DNA of 20,273 bases from an uncultured Alistipes sp. (GCA_900544195.1 UQUJ01000057.1:1-20273); one strand, 5' to 3'. Shown: positions 6,812 to 15,877, numbered from the stretch's first letter. A program made the numbers and translations. The notes: generated by a model not told the origin, from the letters alone.

Positions 6812-7555
6812 ATGAACACAGGTATTATCGCGACACGTTACGCCACCGCTTTGCTGAAGTTGGTCGAAGAGACCGGCTCCGGCGAGACGGTTGCGGCTCA
6901 GGTGCAGGCTATTGAGAAGGCTCTTGACGAAGTGCCGGATTTCCGGCGTGCCGTGGTTGATCCTGCGGTCGCTCCGGCGAAGAAGATTGCCCTTTTCGAG
7001 GCGGCTTTGTCTTCTTTGGCCGCTGAGCCTGTCAAAGGGACTTCCCGGCCAAATCAATCGCTTCGGCAGACTCGGCGACCTGTCGAAGCGACATCCCTTG
7101 CTCCCGAACTGCGAAAATTCCTCGAACTACTGATACGCAACGGCCGCATCGGCGACGTGCGTCTGACATTCACTACTTTCATCATTGAATATTACCGCTC
7201 GCGCCACATTAAACGTGCCCGTCTTGTGGTCGCAGACCCTGCGCTGCTGAACCCTGAGTCCACTCATTCGGTTCCAGAGCTTGTCGAAGGGTCGTCGCTT
7301 CGGCAGGTTGATGGGCTTGCCGAACCACGGTTGGTGAGTTCTGCCGAGCCACAGCGACTGACACTTGAGTCCCGTCTCCGGGATTTGATCGAGAAACAGA
7401 CCGGCTGCAGACTGATCCTCAAGACCGAAGTAAATCCGTCCCTCATAGGCGGTTTCGTCTTCGAGGTCGAGGACACGGTGCTGGATGCCAGCGTCTCCCG
7501 CCAGCTCGACATCATCAGGCGTCAATTCATAGAAAAGAACAGAAGAATAGTTTAG
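6812..7555 (+). CDS. atpH: F1Fo ATP synthase, delta subunit with two in-frame repeat-derived insertions
   Basis: Delta subunit, linking the b stalk to the top of F1. At 247 residues it is about 68 longer than the usual 175-185. The N-terminal helical domain (1-68, MNTGIIATRYATALLKLVEE, PAVAPAKKIALFEAAL) continues after an insert at about 96 with LAPELRKFLELLIRNGRIGD. The C-terminal domain is split by a second insert and resumes at about 185 with LESRLRDLIEKQTGCRLILK and NPSLIGGFVFEVEDTVLDAS. Insert 1 (about residues 69-95) and insert 2 (about 144-184) are encoded by copies of the dispersed palindromic repeat. Without them the protein is about 179 residues and collinear with the family. The frame stays open throughout and the conserved parts look undamaged, so I infer a functional protein with extra loops rather than a pseudogene. 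It ends 1 nt before atpA. Confidence 0.9.
   Translation: MNTGIIATRYATALLKLVEETGSGETVAAQVQAIEKALDEVPDFRRAVVDPAVAPAKKIALFEAALSSLAAEPVKGTSRPNQSLRQTRRPVEATSLAPELRKFLELLIRNGRIGDVRLTFTTFIIEYYRSRHIKRARLVVADPALLNPESTHSVPELVEGSSLRQVDGLAEPRLVSSAEPQRLTLESRLRDLIEKQTGCRLILKTEVNPSLIGGFVFEVEDTVLDASVSRQLDIIRRQFIEKNRRIV
7019..7091. repeat. Palindromic repeat inside atpH (insert 1)
   Basis: CGCTGAGCCTGTCAAAGGGA near 7021 is followed by a 34-bp imperfect palindrome at 7058-7091, with arms TCGCTTCGGCAG and CTGTCGAAGCGA. It encodes about residues 69-95 of AtpH, including AEPVKGTS and RRPVEATS. Confidence 0.75.
7270..7358. repeat. Palindromic repeat inside atpH (insert 2), mostly in reverse orientation
   Basis: It starts with GGTTCCAGAGCTTGTCGAAG and continues with GTCGCTTCGGCAGG, CTTGCCGAACCA, GGTTGGTGAGTTCTGCCGAG and CCACAGCGAC. 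The last part is the reverse complement of the element at 10546 (GTCGCTGTGGCTCG...CACCAACC). The peptide contains PELVEGSSLRQ and SAEPQRL and lies within AtpH residues 144-184. Confidence 0.75.
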
Positions 7556-7556
7556 T

Positions 7557-9179
<1,623 letters not shown>

Positions 9180-9191
9180 TTGTAGAAGAAT

Positions 9192-10262
9192 ATGCCGTCA
9201 CTGAAGGAGATAAAGGGCAGGATCAATTCCATCAGCAGCACTCTGGCGATCACCTCGGCGATGAAGATGGTGGCAGCCGCGAAGCTGCAGAAAGCGCAGA
9301 TGGCGATTCAGAACATGCTTCCGTACGAGAGGCGACTGTATTCGATGCTTGTTGACTTGATGGGGGCAATGAATATTTCAGCCGCGGCTTCGGAAGATGG
9401 TTCCGTACGTGGCTCAGGATCAGCTGAACGTGGATTTGACCAGAGTGGTGATCGGTTGAGCCTGTCGAACCGGCACGACCTGGCGGGGATGGACGGGGCA
9501 TATTCATTGATGGCTCAGCGTGAGGTGCGAAAGGTTGCGATTGTCGCCTTCGCCTCCAATTCTTCGCTCTGCGGCGCGTTCAATTCCAACGTCATCCGGG
9601 AGGCCACGGCGGTGATCAATGAATACCGTGCCTCAGGTCTTGGCGATGCCGACATCACGGTCTATTCCGTAGGCCGAAAGATGGCGGAGGCGATGAAGAA
9701 GCTTGGCTTCCCAAGTCCTGCGGATTTCACGAAGATGTCGGATTCTCCGTCATACGATGCGGCCTCCGCTTTGGCTCAGGAACTGTTTGACGGCTTTGTC
9801 TCCGGTCGGTTCGACAAGGTGGAGCTGGTTTATAATCACTATAAATCAACCTCTTCACAGCCGACCACAAGGCAGACCTATCTGCCTCTGTCCTTGGCCG
9901 ATGCCACCGCTGACATTCAGGTCGGGAAGATCACCGATTCCGCCTCTGAACCCTACACGGACAAGGTCGCTGAACCTGTGGTTCGACAAAACTCACCAAC
10001 CACAGAAACGCCAGACCTGATTGTGGAACCCTCCAAGGAGGAGCTGATAGCCACACTTCTCCCGAAGGTGGTCCGTCTCCGCGTATTCACCACCCTTTTG
10101 GACAGCACCGCCGCCGAGCACGCCGCCCGCACCGTAGCGATGCAGCTCGCCACCGACAACGGCAACGACCTCCTTCAGGAACTCACCCTTGAGTACAACA
10201 AAGGCCGTCAGCAGAAGATCACCTCCGAGATCCTCGACATCGTCGGCGGTTCGCTCCAGTGA
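9192..10262 (+). CDS. atpG: F1Fo ATP synthase, gamma subunit with two in-frame repeat-derived insertions
   Basis: Central-shaft gamma subunit, 356 residues against about 290 in relatives. The N-terminal coiled-coil helix is clear (MPSLKEIKGRINSISSTLAI, TSAMKMVAAAKLQKAQ). The globular domain starts at about 110 with REVRKVAIVAFASNSSLCGA. The C-terminal helix is complete (EHAARTVAMQLATDNGNDLL then YNKGRQQKITSEILDIVGGS). Between them are two extra loops: about residues 66-98 and about 246-274, both containing the dispersed repeat words (LSLSNR; AEPVVRQNSP). Subtracting them leaves about 293 residues. Both inserts sit between the conserved blocks, outside the shaft helices, so rotation should be unaffected (inference). 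It is the last atp gene, with a NamZ-like gene 31 nt downstream. Confidence 0.92.
   Translation: MPSLKEIKGRINSISSTLAITSAMKMVAAAKLQKAQMAIQNMLPYERRLYSMLVDLMGAMNISAAASEDGSVRGSGSAERGFDQSGDRLSLSNRHDLAGMDGAYSLMAQREVRKVAIVAFASNSSLCGAFNSNVIREATAVINEYRASGLGDADITVYSVGRKMAEAMKKLGFPSPADFTKMSDSPSYDAASALAQELFDGFVSGRFDKVELVYNHYKSTSSQPTTRQTYLPLSLADATADIQVGKITDSASEPYTDKVAEPVVRQNSPTTETPDLIVEPSKEELIATLLPKVVRLRVFTTLLDSTAAEHAARTVAMQLATDNGNDLLQELTLEYNKGRQQKITSEILDIVGGSLQ
9411..9485. repeat. Palindromic repeat inside atpG (insert 1)
   Basis: The clearest part is GGTTGAGCCTGTCGAACC at 9454-9471, with arms GGTT/AACC around the family core GAGCCTGTCG. A degenerate upstream half (GGCTCAGGATCAGCTGAACG, ACCAGAGTGGTGATC) precedes it. 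It encodes part of AtpG residues 66-98. Confidence 0.65.
9966..10003. repeat. Palindromic repeat inside atpG (insert 2)
   Basis: GTCGCTGAACCT is followed by a 26-bp element at 9978-10003 with perfect ends GTGGTT and AACCAC and inner words TTCGACA and CTCACCAACC, as in the element at 10546. The peptide is VAEPVVRQNSPTTE. Confidence 0.75.
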
Positions 10263-10293
10263 CCGGCAGGAAATAACCAACACCAATTATTCT

Positions 10294-11685
10294 ATGCTAC
10301 GAATTAAGAAACTGATAGTCAGCCTGACCGCGGCTGCCTTACTTGTTCCGACACTGTGTGGGGCTTATGCTTCCCCGAAGAAAGTTATCCTTGGAGACGA
10401 ACGGTTCGAGGAGTACCTGCCTCTGTTGGAAGGGAAGCGTGTGGCGGTGTTCAGCAACCAGACAGGGATAGTCGGAGACAAGGTTACCGGCTCCAAGTTG
10501 GCTGACGCTCTTGCTGATTATGGCGGGTGCTTCCCGGAACATCCGGTCGCTGTGGCTCGACAATCTCACCAACCGGTCGCTGAGCCTGTCGAAGTGACTG
10601 TCAATAAGAGCACATTCGATGAGATTTCCCGAATTCCGTTTCTTGAACCGTCTGTTCCCGGCGGCAAAATCGAGTACGGTCAGCACATAGTTGACGCCCT
10701 GATCGAGAAAGGCGTGGATGTCAGGGCTATTTTCTCTCCGGAACATGGATTTCGGGGCAATGCCGATGCAGGAGAACATGTCAGCAGCAGTGTGGACGAG
10801 AAGACCGGAGTGGAGATCATTTCCCTTTATGGTGGAGGGTCGAGGATTCCGGGCAAGGACAAGACAGACAAGTTCGATGTCTTGATTATTGACATTCAGG
10901 ATGTGGGCTTGAGGTACTATACCTATTATATTACCATGCATCATCTGATGGAGGCCTGCGCCCGTGACGGTAAACAGGTCATCATTCTTGACAGACCGAA
11001 CCCGAACGGATTCTATGTCGATGGCCCGATTCTGGACATGAAGTTCAAGTCTGGTGTCGGCTGGCTTCCGATCACTACCGTCCACGGAATGACGCTCGGA
11101 GAGTTGGCCCTTATGATCAACGGAGAGAACTGGCTGGAGAACGGATCCTGCGACTTGACTGTGATCCCATGCCTGAACTACACCCGCCGGACCCGCTATA
11201 GCCTGATCCTGCCGCCTTCGCCAAACATCAAAGACATGAGAGCGGTGTATCTATATTCATCAACCTGCTATTTCGAGGGTACGGTGGTCAGTCTCGGGCG
11301 TGGCACCTCGTTCCCGTTCGAGACCTATGGGCATCCGGCGATGACGGGATATTCATTCTCCTTCATTCCGAGGAGCCTCTCCGGCGCCAAGAGTCCGCAG
11401 TTTGTGGATGAAGTGTGCCATGGAGTCGACCTTCGCCACAAGCCGCTCGCCGACATCTGGGCGGAAAAGATCAACCTTGAATATGTCATTGATGCCTACC
11501 GTAATCTGAACATGTGCGGTAAGTTCTTCGGAAAGAACAACTTCTTTGAGCTCCTCGCCGGCGTTGACTGGTTCCGCTCGATGATAGAGTCCGGTTCCAC
11601 TTCATCCGAAATCGCCGCTCGCTGGGCCTCCGATGTCGAAACATTCAAAACCCTCCGCACTCCATACCTCTTGTACGAAGAGTAA
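10294..11685 (+). CDS. DUF1343 protein, NamZ-type exo-beta-N-acetylmuramidase (GH171-like), with repeat insertion
   Basis: A secreted 463-residue protein of the DUF1343 family, whose characterised members (NamZ of Bacillus and Tannerella) remove N-acetylmuramic acid from the non-reducing end of peptidoglycan fragments. Residues 1-26 are a signal peptide (LIVSLTAAALLVPTLCGAYA). Family blocks: KRVAVFSNQTGIVGD (48-62), AIFSPEHGFRGNADAGEHVS (145-164), IIDIQDVGLRYYTYYITMHH (198-217), ILDRPNPNGFYVDGP (231-245), and SLGRGTSFPFETYGHP (333-348). Between residues about 62 and 127, where relatives pass almost directly to HIVDALIEKGVDV, lies a long extra segment containing PVAVARQSHQPVAEPVEVT from the dispersed repeat. 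The start at 10294 is chosen for the signal peptide; the upstream open frame lies inside atpG. It is 31 nt behind atpG with no terminator seen, so it may be co-transcribed. Confidence 0.85.
   Translation: MLRIKKLIVSLTAAALLVPTLCGAYASPKKVILGDERFEEYLPLLEGKRVAVFSNQTGIVGDKVTGSKLADALADYGGCFPEHPVAVARQSHQPVAEPVEVTVNKSTFDEISRIPFLEPSVPGGKIEYGQHIVDALIEKGVDVRAIFSPEHGFRGNADAGEHVSSSVDEKTGVEIISLYGGGSRIPGKDKTDKFDVLIIDIQDVGLRYYTYYITMHHLMEACARDGKQVIILDRPNPNGFYVDGPILDMKFKSGVGWLPITTVHGMTLGELALMINGENWLENGSCDLTVIPCLNYTRRTRYSLILPPSPNIKDMRAVYLYSSTCYFEGTVVSLGRGTSFPFETYGHPAMTGYSFSFIPRSLSGAKSPQFVDEVCHGVDLRHKPLADIWAEKINLEYVIDAYRNLNMCGKFFGKNNFFELLAGVDWFRSMIESGSTSSEIAARWASDVETFKTLRTPYLLYEE
10546..10598. repeat. Palindromic repeat inside the NamZ-like gene
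   Basis: Two related halves: GTCGCTGTGGCTCGACA then CTCACCAACCG, followed by GTCGCTGAGCCTGTCGAAG and TGAC. Both halves start with CCGGTCGCTG (10543 and 10573). It is read in frame as VAVARQSHQPVAEPVEVT, the same frame as the copy in the GH125 gene. Confidence 0.8.
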
Positions 11686-11998
11686 ATATGCGTGATTTGC
11701 GTCCCCTCCCCACCAAACTGTCATCTGAGGCTATAATATATAAAGGTATGTCTCCTCTTTGGCCGCTTGGCTCGTTGACATGCCTGTCACAATGGTTCGG
11801 CAGGTACACCAAACGGGCGTGGCGGATGTTCCACTGCCCAGTCGGCCGCTGAGCCTGTCGAAGCGACTCCTTAAGAATGTAGATCAGTCTTTGTACAAAC
11901 GTACCGCATGTGAAACGCATGTCGGCGCCGATGTCGCACCATTGAATATCTCTGTTCGGAACCGTCCGGGCGGCATCTCCCGTGAGAAAAGGGGTGTC
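11686..11998. other. Gene-free spacer downstream of the NamZ-like gene
   Basis: About 310 nt with no convincing gene; short open frames here lack family similarity and pass through the repeat. It holds one copy of the dispersed repeat (11793-11867) and an AT-rich patch near 11732. No clear intrinsic terminator for the upstream operon was found. Confidence 0.6.
11793..11867. repeat. Palindromic repeat, intergenic copy
   Basis: TGGTTCGGCAGGTACACC at 11793 and GTCGGCCGCTGAGCCTGTCG then AAGCGAC ending at 11867. It has the same two halves as the intragenic copies, separated by about 30 nt of less similar sequence. It shows that the family is not restricted to coding DNA. Confidence 0.8.
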
Positions 11999-12020
11999 AC
12001 TCCTAGTAATAAATAGGTTT
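11999..12020 (+). repeat. Left inverted repeat of the candidate invertible segment
   Basis: It begins ACTCCTAGTAATAAATA and ends GGTTT. It pairs with 12124-12145 with one mismatch (G versus T at position 18). Confidence 0.9.
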
Positions 12021-12055
12021 TTGCCTGTTTTTCGACGATTTCTTGCAGAAAAATC

Positions 12056-12086
12056 TTGTTTATGAAAAATTAAACCCATATATTTG
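12056..12086 (+). promoter_or_regulatory. Promoter inside the invertible segment, facing the lipoprotein gene
   Basis: TTG at 12056-12058, 20 nt, then TATATTTG at 12079-12086, a full match to the Bacteroidetes -7 element TAnnTTTG. Transcription would start near 12093, giving a leader of about 90 nt that includes a small hairpin (CCCCT 12105-12109 with AGGGG 12114-12118) and the right inverted repeat. Confidence 0.7.
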
Positions 12087-12123
12087 TCGTTGTGTTATGG
12101 AGTACCCCTTGCCAGGGGCTTGT

Positions 12124-12145
12124 AAACATATTTATTACTAGGAGT
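12124..12145 (-). repeat. Right inverted repeat of the candidate invertible segment
   Basis: It ends TATTTATTACTAGGAGT, the exact complement of the left core. It lies 35 nt upstream of the lipoprotein ATG. Confidence 0.9.
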
Positions 12146-12180
12146 AACATGTTTAACATTTTATTAACTAATTATCCTTT

Positions 12181-15100
12181 ATGAAAAAGTTTTTTAGATT
12201 GGTTTCGATGTTAGCCGTAGCAGGGCTGACATTCGCGTACACCAGCTGTACGGACTACTCTGAGGACATCGACAAGGTTGACGGCCGTGTTGACAATCTG
12301 CAGAGCCAGTTCGACGCTTTCAAGAGTGCGACGAACGAGTCTATCAAGAAGATCGACGGCTTGATTGCCGACCTTCAGAAGACCGTCGCCACGCTTGAGA
12401 CAAAGGAGGACCACAAGAAGGATGTTGATGCTCTCAACAAACTTATTGATGGTCTTAAGTCTGACGCCACGGCTTTGGCCGGAAGGGTTACCGCCATTGA
12501 GAAGGATCTTCCTAACTACGTTAAGAAGACGGATTTCGAAGAGACCCTTAAAGGTTATGTGAAGGTCGCTGAGTTCAACACGGAGATTGGTAAGATCACT
12601 GGCCGTCTTGATGTTATCGAGGGCAAGCTTTATCCTCTTGCCGCCAAGTATGACTCTGAACTTAAGATCTCTGAGATCATAAGCAAGATTGATGCTGTAA
12701 AGGCCACCGCTGATGACGCAAGCCAGAAAGTTGATGTCCTCCGCACCGATGTGGACGTTCTCCAGAAGGCACTTGAGGGTTACACCAGTGCAGGTGCTAT
12801 CAAGACCAAGTTTGAGGCTGTTGATGCAGAAGTTGCAAAGAAACTCAACATCGCTGATTTCAAGACTGAGCTTGACAAGTATTTCCAGGGCGAGTTTGAT
12901 GAGGCTTTCAAGGCTGCCATCAAGATTTCCTGCGAGAATAAGGATGGTGAAGTTTACAAAGCCATCTATGCTGCTCTCAATCCTGCTGTAACGGCTCTTG
13001 AAACCAAGATCTCTAATCTTGACACCAAGATCAATGATGTTCTCGGTATCGTTCTGAACCGCATCCAGAGCATCGTGTTCGTCCCTGAGTACGATGACAT
13101 GAACGCTACTCTCCACTACTATCATATCGGTACTGCTCTTGCTTCCGGTACGGCGAAGGAGAAGATTGTTGACGCTACATTCGAGATTTATCCTGCCAAG
13201 CTCGCCAAGAGCATCAAGAAGGAGGACGTTTCTGTTGTCGCCGTCGCTGTTGGCACCCGTGCCAATGCCGCTGTTGAGGGTGAGATCGTTGCTTTCGACG
13301 TTCAGGACAATGGCCGTGTGAATGTTTCTGTCAAGTTCGGTAAGGACGTTAACTTTGACCTCGCTAAGAAGGACAAGGTTCAGTTCGCCATCTCTCTGCG
13401 TGTTAAGGAAGACACCAAGACGACAATTGATGGTAAGGAAGTTGAGACCGGCAATTATGTTGAGTCCGCTTTCGTAGGTGCCAAGTACTGCCCTGACAGT
13501 GACCTTACCGGTAAGTTCGGTATCGTCAAGCTTTCCAGCCAGACCGAGATTAAGCCATCCGAACTTTCTACTGAAAAGCAGTGGTCAGACGCTCCGGCCG
13601 CTTGGAACCCATTCGATGGTTACGAGTTCGCCGTTAAGGTTGATGCTAAGTGGCTCAGCCTTGAGGAAGCCGCTAAAGTTTTCTTCGTTGATGTGAAGAA
13701 CATCACTCCTACTCTTAAGAACACTCCTGTCTATAGGGACAAGGCTAATGCTGTTAAGCCTGCTTTGAGCAAGTATTACACTCATGTAGCCAAGAATGCT
13801 GCTAAAGCACTTGCTGACTTCACAACCTCGATGACCGCAGAAGTAAAACCAGCTAACCTCGCTGAGGCTGTCGGCTCAACTTGCAATGATGAGGTTGAGG
13901 CTACTGTTCTTGGAGCCAAGTTCTTCGATAAGACTATCACTTACAAGATCGGTAGAAGAACATTCGCTATGGTTATTGAGCCTGCTCAGGTTGAGTGGTC
14001 ATACGCTAACGCGGTTAAGCTCTCTTCTGCCAAGACCGCTTCTGCCGCTTACGACAAGCCTATCGACAAGAATTTTGACATTAAGTTCAAGGAACTTGAG
14101 GTCACCATTTCTGATCCAGATAAATATGATGACCTTGACATTGAGACTGTTGTCGCCGGTCCTTGCACCCCGAAGCATTTGTTGAATAGTGCCGCTGCTC
14201 CTGCTGGTCTTGCTCTTAACGTTGACCCGGTTGCTATCATTAAGGCTCATCTTGCAGGTGTTGAAGTTACAGGTTATGCATTTGGAAAGGCTGGTAAAGT
14301 AAATGAGTATGTGTTCCATAACGTGTATGCCAACGATCCTACTTTCACAGATGTTGACGTGACATTCACCCTTACCCTCGGTCCACTTCCTAACCCGGCT
14401 AAGGTTAACGTCACAGAACAGAAGATTGCCTACGAGCCGGCGGTTGTTCTTCACGAAGTTGCTGAAACAGAGACTATCAACAGGGCATTCGAACAGGAGA
14501 CCGTTAAACCTTTCTTCAAGGATCTTGCTGAATTCAAGGCTGATCTCCTTACTGGCGCAGAGACTATAGTTAAATCTCAGCGTACCAGTGTAAAACCTGC
14601 TGTTAACTGCTCTGCCTATACTTACTTCAGAGTTACTGACAGAGTACTCGCTTCCACTCCTTACATCAGACTTTCACAGGCTGACCTTACTTCTTACAAT
14701 GACACATACGCATTCGAGACCAAGGTTGACACATGGTACGGTGTAGCTTACAGCTTCGCCACCACCGCTTCTCTTGTTAAGCCAGTTTACAGCCTTATCT
14801 ATCACGAGGATCTTGTAGACATGACTCAGGAGATACCTACTGTCAAGATCGCTGGTACAAAGGCAAGCGGTACTTATGAGATCAATACCGATGACCTCAG
14901 CAAGTACTTCGGAGTAGAGAAGTGCAATGCTTCTGTTGCCAATTACCTCAAGATTAAGTATGAGTATGTAACTCCTCTTGCGAATGCCGAGTGGATCAAC
15001 AAGGGATACGAGAACATACCAGCCATCCCTGCCGAGCTTGACGGTGCCGCTGGCGATATTAAGGCAGATGGTAGCCTTGCGGTTCGTGACATTGTATGGG

Positions 15101-15630
15101 GCAACTTTACCGCCCGTGACATGGTTGTCAAGGCTATCCTTAGCTGCAACGGTGTTGAGGTCAACTCTCTCAACCTTAAGTTGACGATCGAGGATCCTAT
15201 TGCAGAAGTTTCAATTGAGGACATCGCTGTTAAGCGTGATCCGTACGCTGATGTTCATGTCAACCTTTGGAAGACAACGACTGTCAAGTCTATCCTTTCT
15301 GATGCGAACCAGGTTAATCAGGCAGCCGCTACAAAGGCTGACATGTGGAACTGGAATGCTGATGTCGCTTACGGTCTTGATCTCACCTACGATACAAAGT
15401 ACACCGTATTCGTTAATGGTAAGGACGTAACCTCTCAGTTCCCTGCGTCTAAGCTTGAGTTCAAACCTGCGGATGGTGTCATCATCTACCATAAGGATGC
15501 CGCACATCAGGTCAATGATGTCATCGTTGAGCTGACAGCCCATCTGACTCACAAGTTCAACTATAACAACAAGAACGCTGAGGAGATTCATAAGGATACC
15601 TACAAGTTCAGGGTAGTGATTTCTGAGTAA
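12181..15630 (+). CDS. Large coiled-coil surface lipoprotein, function unknown
   Basis: A 1149-residue protein I cannot assign to a characterised family. A type II signal peptide (MKKFFRLVSMLAVAGLTFAY) precedes the lipidation site C23 (YTSC), followed by the acidic TDYSEDID, which may act as a Bacteroidetes lipoprotein surface-export signal. Residues about 30-290 are predicted coiled coil: heptads such as VDGRVDNLQSQFDAF, KKIDGLIADLQKTVATLE, ASQKVDVLRTDVDVLQKALE. The motif NRIQSIVFVPEYDD (293-306) ends this part; from memory, similar coiled-coil plus IQSIVYVPEY heads occur in Bacteroidales lipoproteins annotated DUF4988 or PL29 N-terminal. The remainder looks beta-rich, without enzyme motifs I recognise, and may be Ig-like domains. 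Codon use (AAG, GTT, GCT, CTT, CGT) resembles the ompA and eno genes here, suggesting high expression. It stands alone behind the candidate invertible promoter and has its own terminator. An abundant phase-variable surface or stalk protein is inferred. Confidence 0.85.
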   Translation: MKKFFRLVSMLAVAGLTFAYTSCTDYSEDIDKVDGRVDNLQSQFDAFKSATNESIKKIDGLIADLQKTVATLETKEDHKKDVDALNKLIDGLKSDATALAGRVTAIEKDLPNYVKKTDFEETLKGYVKVAEFNTEIGKITGRLDVIEGKLYPLAAKYDSELKISEIISKIDAVKATADDASQKVDVLRTDVDVLQKALEGYTSAGAIKTKFEAVDAEVAKKLNIADFKTELDKYFQGEFDEAFKAAIKISCENKDGEVYKAIYAALNPAVTALETKISNLDTKINDVLGIVLNRIQSIVFVPEYDDMNATLHYYHIGTALASGTAKEKIVDATFEIYPAKLAKSIKKEDVSVVAVAVGTRANAAVEGEIVAFDVQDNGRVNVSVKFGKDVNFDLAKKDKVQFAISLRVKEDTKTTIDGKEVETGNYVESAFVGAKYCPDSDLTGKFGIVKLSSQTEIKPSELSTEKQWSDAPAAWNPFDGYEFAVKVDAKWLSLEEAAKVFFVDVKNITPTLKNTPVYRDKANAVKPALSKYYTHVAKNAAKALADFTTSMTAEVKPANLAEAVGSTCNDEVEATVLGAKFFDKTITYKIGRRTFAMVIEPAQVEWSYANAVKLSSAKTASAAYDKPIDKNFDIKFKELEVTISDPDKYDDLDIETVVAGPCTPKHLLNSAAAPAGLALNVDPVAIIKAHLAGVEVTGYAFGKAGKVNEYVFHNVYANDPTFTDVDVTFTLTLGPLPNPAKVNVTEQKIAYEPAVVLHEVAETETINRAFEQETVKPFFKDLAEFKADLLTGAETIVKSQRTSVKPAVNCSAYTYFRVTDRVLASTPYIRLSQADLTSYNDTYAFETKVDTWYGVAYSFATTASLVKPVYSLIYHEDLVDMTQEIPTVKIAGTKASGTYEINTDDLSKYFGVEKCNASVANYLKIKYEYVTPLANAEWINKGYENIPAIPAELDGAAGDIKADGSLAVRDIVWGNFTARDMVVKAILSCNGVEVNSLNLKLTIEDPIAEVSIEDIAVKRDPYADVHVNLWKTTTVKSILSDANQVNQAAATKADMWNWNADVAYGLDLTYDTKYTVFVNGKDVTSQFPASKLEFKPADGVIIYHKDAAHQVNDVIVELTAHLTHKFNYNNKNAEEIHKDTYKFRVVISE

Positions 15631-15656
15631 TTTCTTATAATTAGCATACTTAATGA

Positions 15657-15687
15657 GGGGATGCCGCGAAGCGACATCCCCTTTTTT
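15657..15687 (+). terminator. Rho-independent terminator after the lipoprotein gene
   Basis: A perfect stem GGGGATG (15657-15663) and CATCCCC (15675-15681) with loop CCGCGAAGCGA, followed by T6, 26 nt after the stop. The 3' part shares CGAAGCGACATCCC with the repeat in atpH. Confidence 0.9.
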
Positions 15688-15877
15688 GCGTCATAATGCG
15701 TCATGATGCCAAGTTAAGTAACCTTCAAAAGATAACCTGCATCATCTTAAGGAATCTTTTCGGTCTATATCTCTTTTCTCATCAGTCATGTGCCACCGGC
15801 ACACTCCTTCTTCGAAAATAGATCTATCCTCGAAAATCTTCTCTTAATCTGAGGCAACTTATTTTTTTCATGTTACT
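15688..15877. other. Gene-free spacer between converging genes
   Basis: AT-rich DNA without a gene. It has a short direct repeat (GCGTCATAAT followed by GCGTCATGAT at 15688-15707) and two TCGAAAAT words near 15810 and 15834. No promoter or RNA gene could be supported. Confidence 0.5.

Larger units (their letters stand above)
11999..12145. promoter_or_regulatory. Candidate invertible promoter segment (phase switch)
   Basis: A 147-bp segment bounded by inverted repeats: 11999-12020 and 12124-12145 are reverse complements at 21 of 22 positions, with a perfect 17-bp outer core ACTCCTAGTAATAAATA. The 103-bp interior carries a promoter reading toward the lipoprotein gene that starts 35 nt beyond the right repeat. 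This is the layout of the invertible promoters of Bacteroides capsule and surface-protein loci, flipped by a serine or tyrosine recombinase. No recombinase gene is in the window, so it would have to act in trans. Inversion itself is inferred, not seen. Confidence 0.65.

Noticed and set aside
6812..7555. atpH as a frameshifted pseudogene
   Set aside because: The frame is open from start to stop and all family blocks appear in order; the extra residues coincide with repeat DNA.
11759..12016. Small 85-residue protein in the spacer before the lipoprotein gene
   Set aside because: The frame runs through the dispersed repeat and into the left inverted repeat, has no family similarity and no leader signal.
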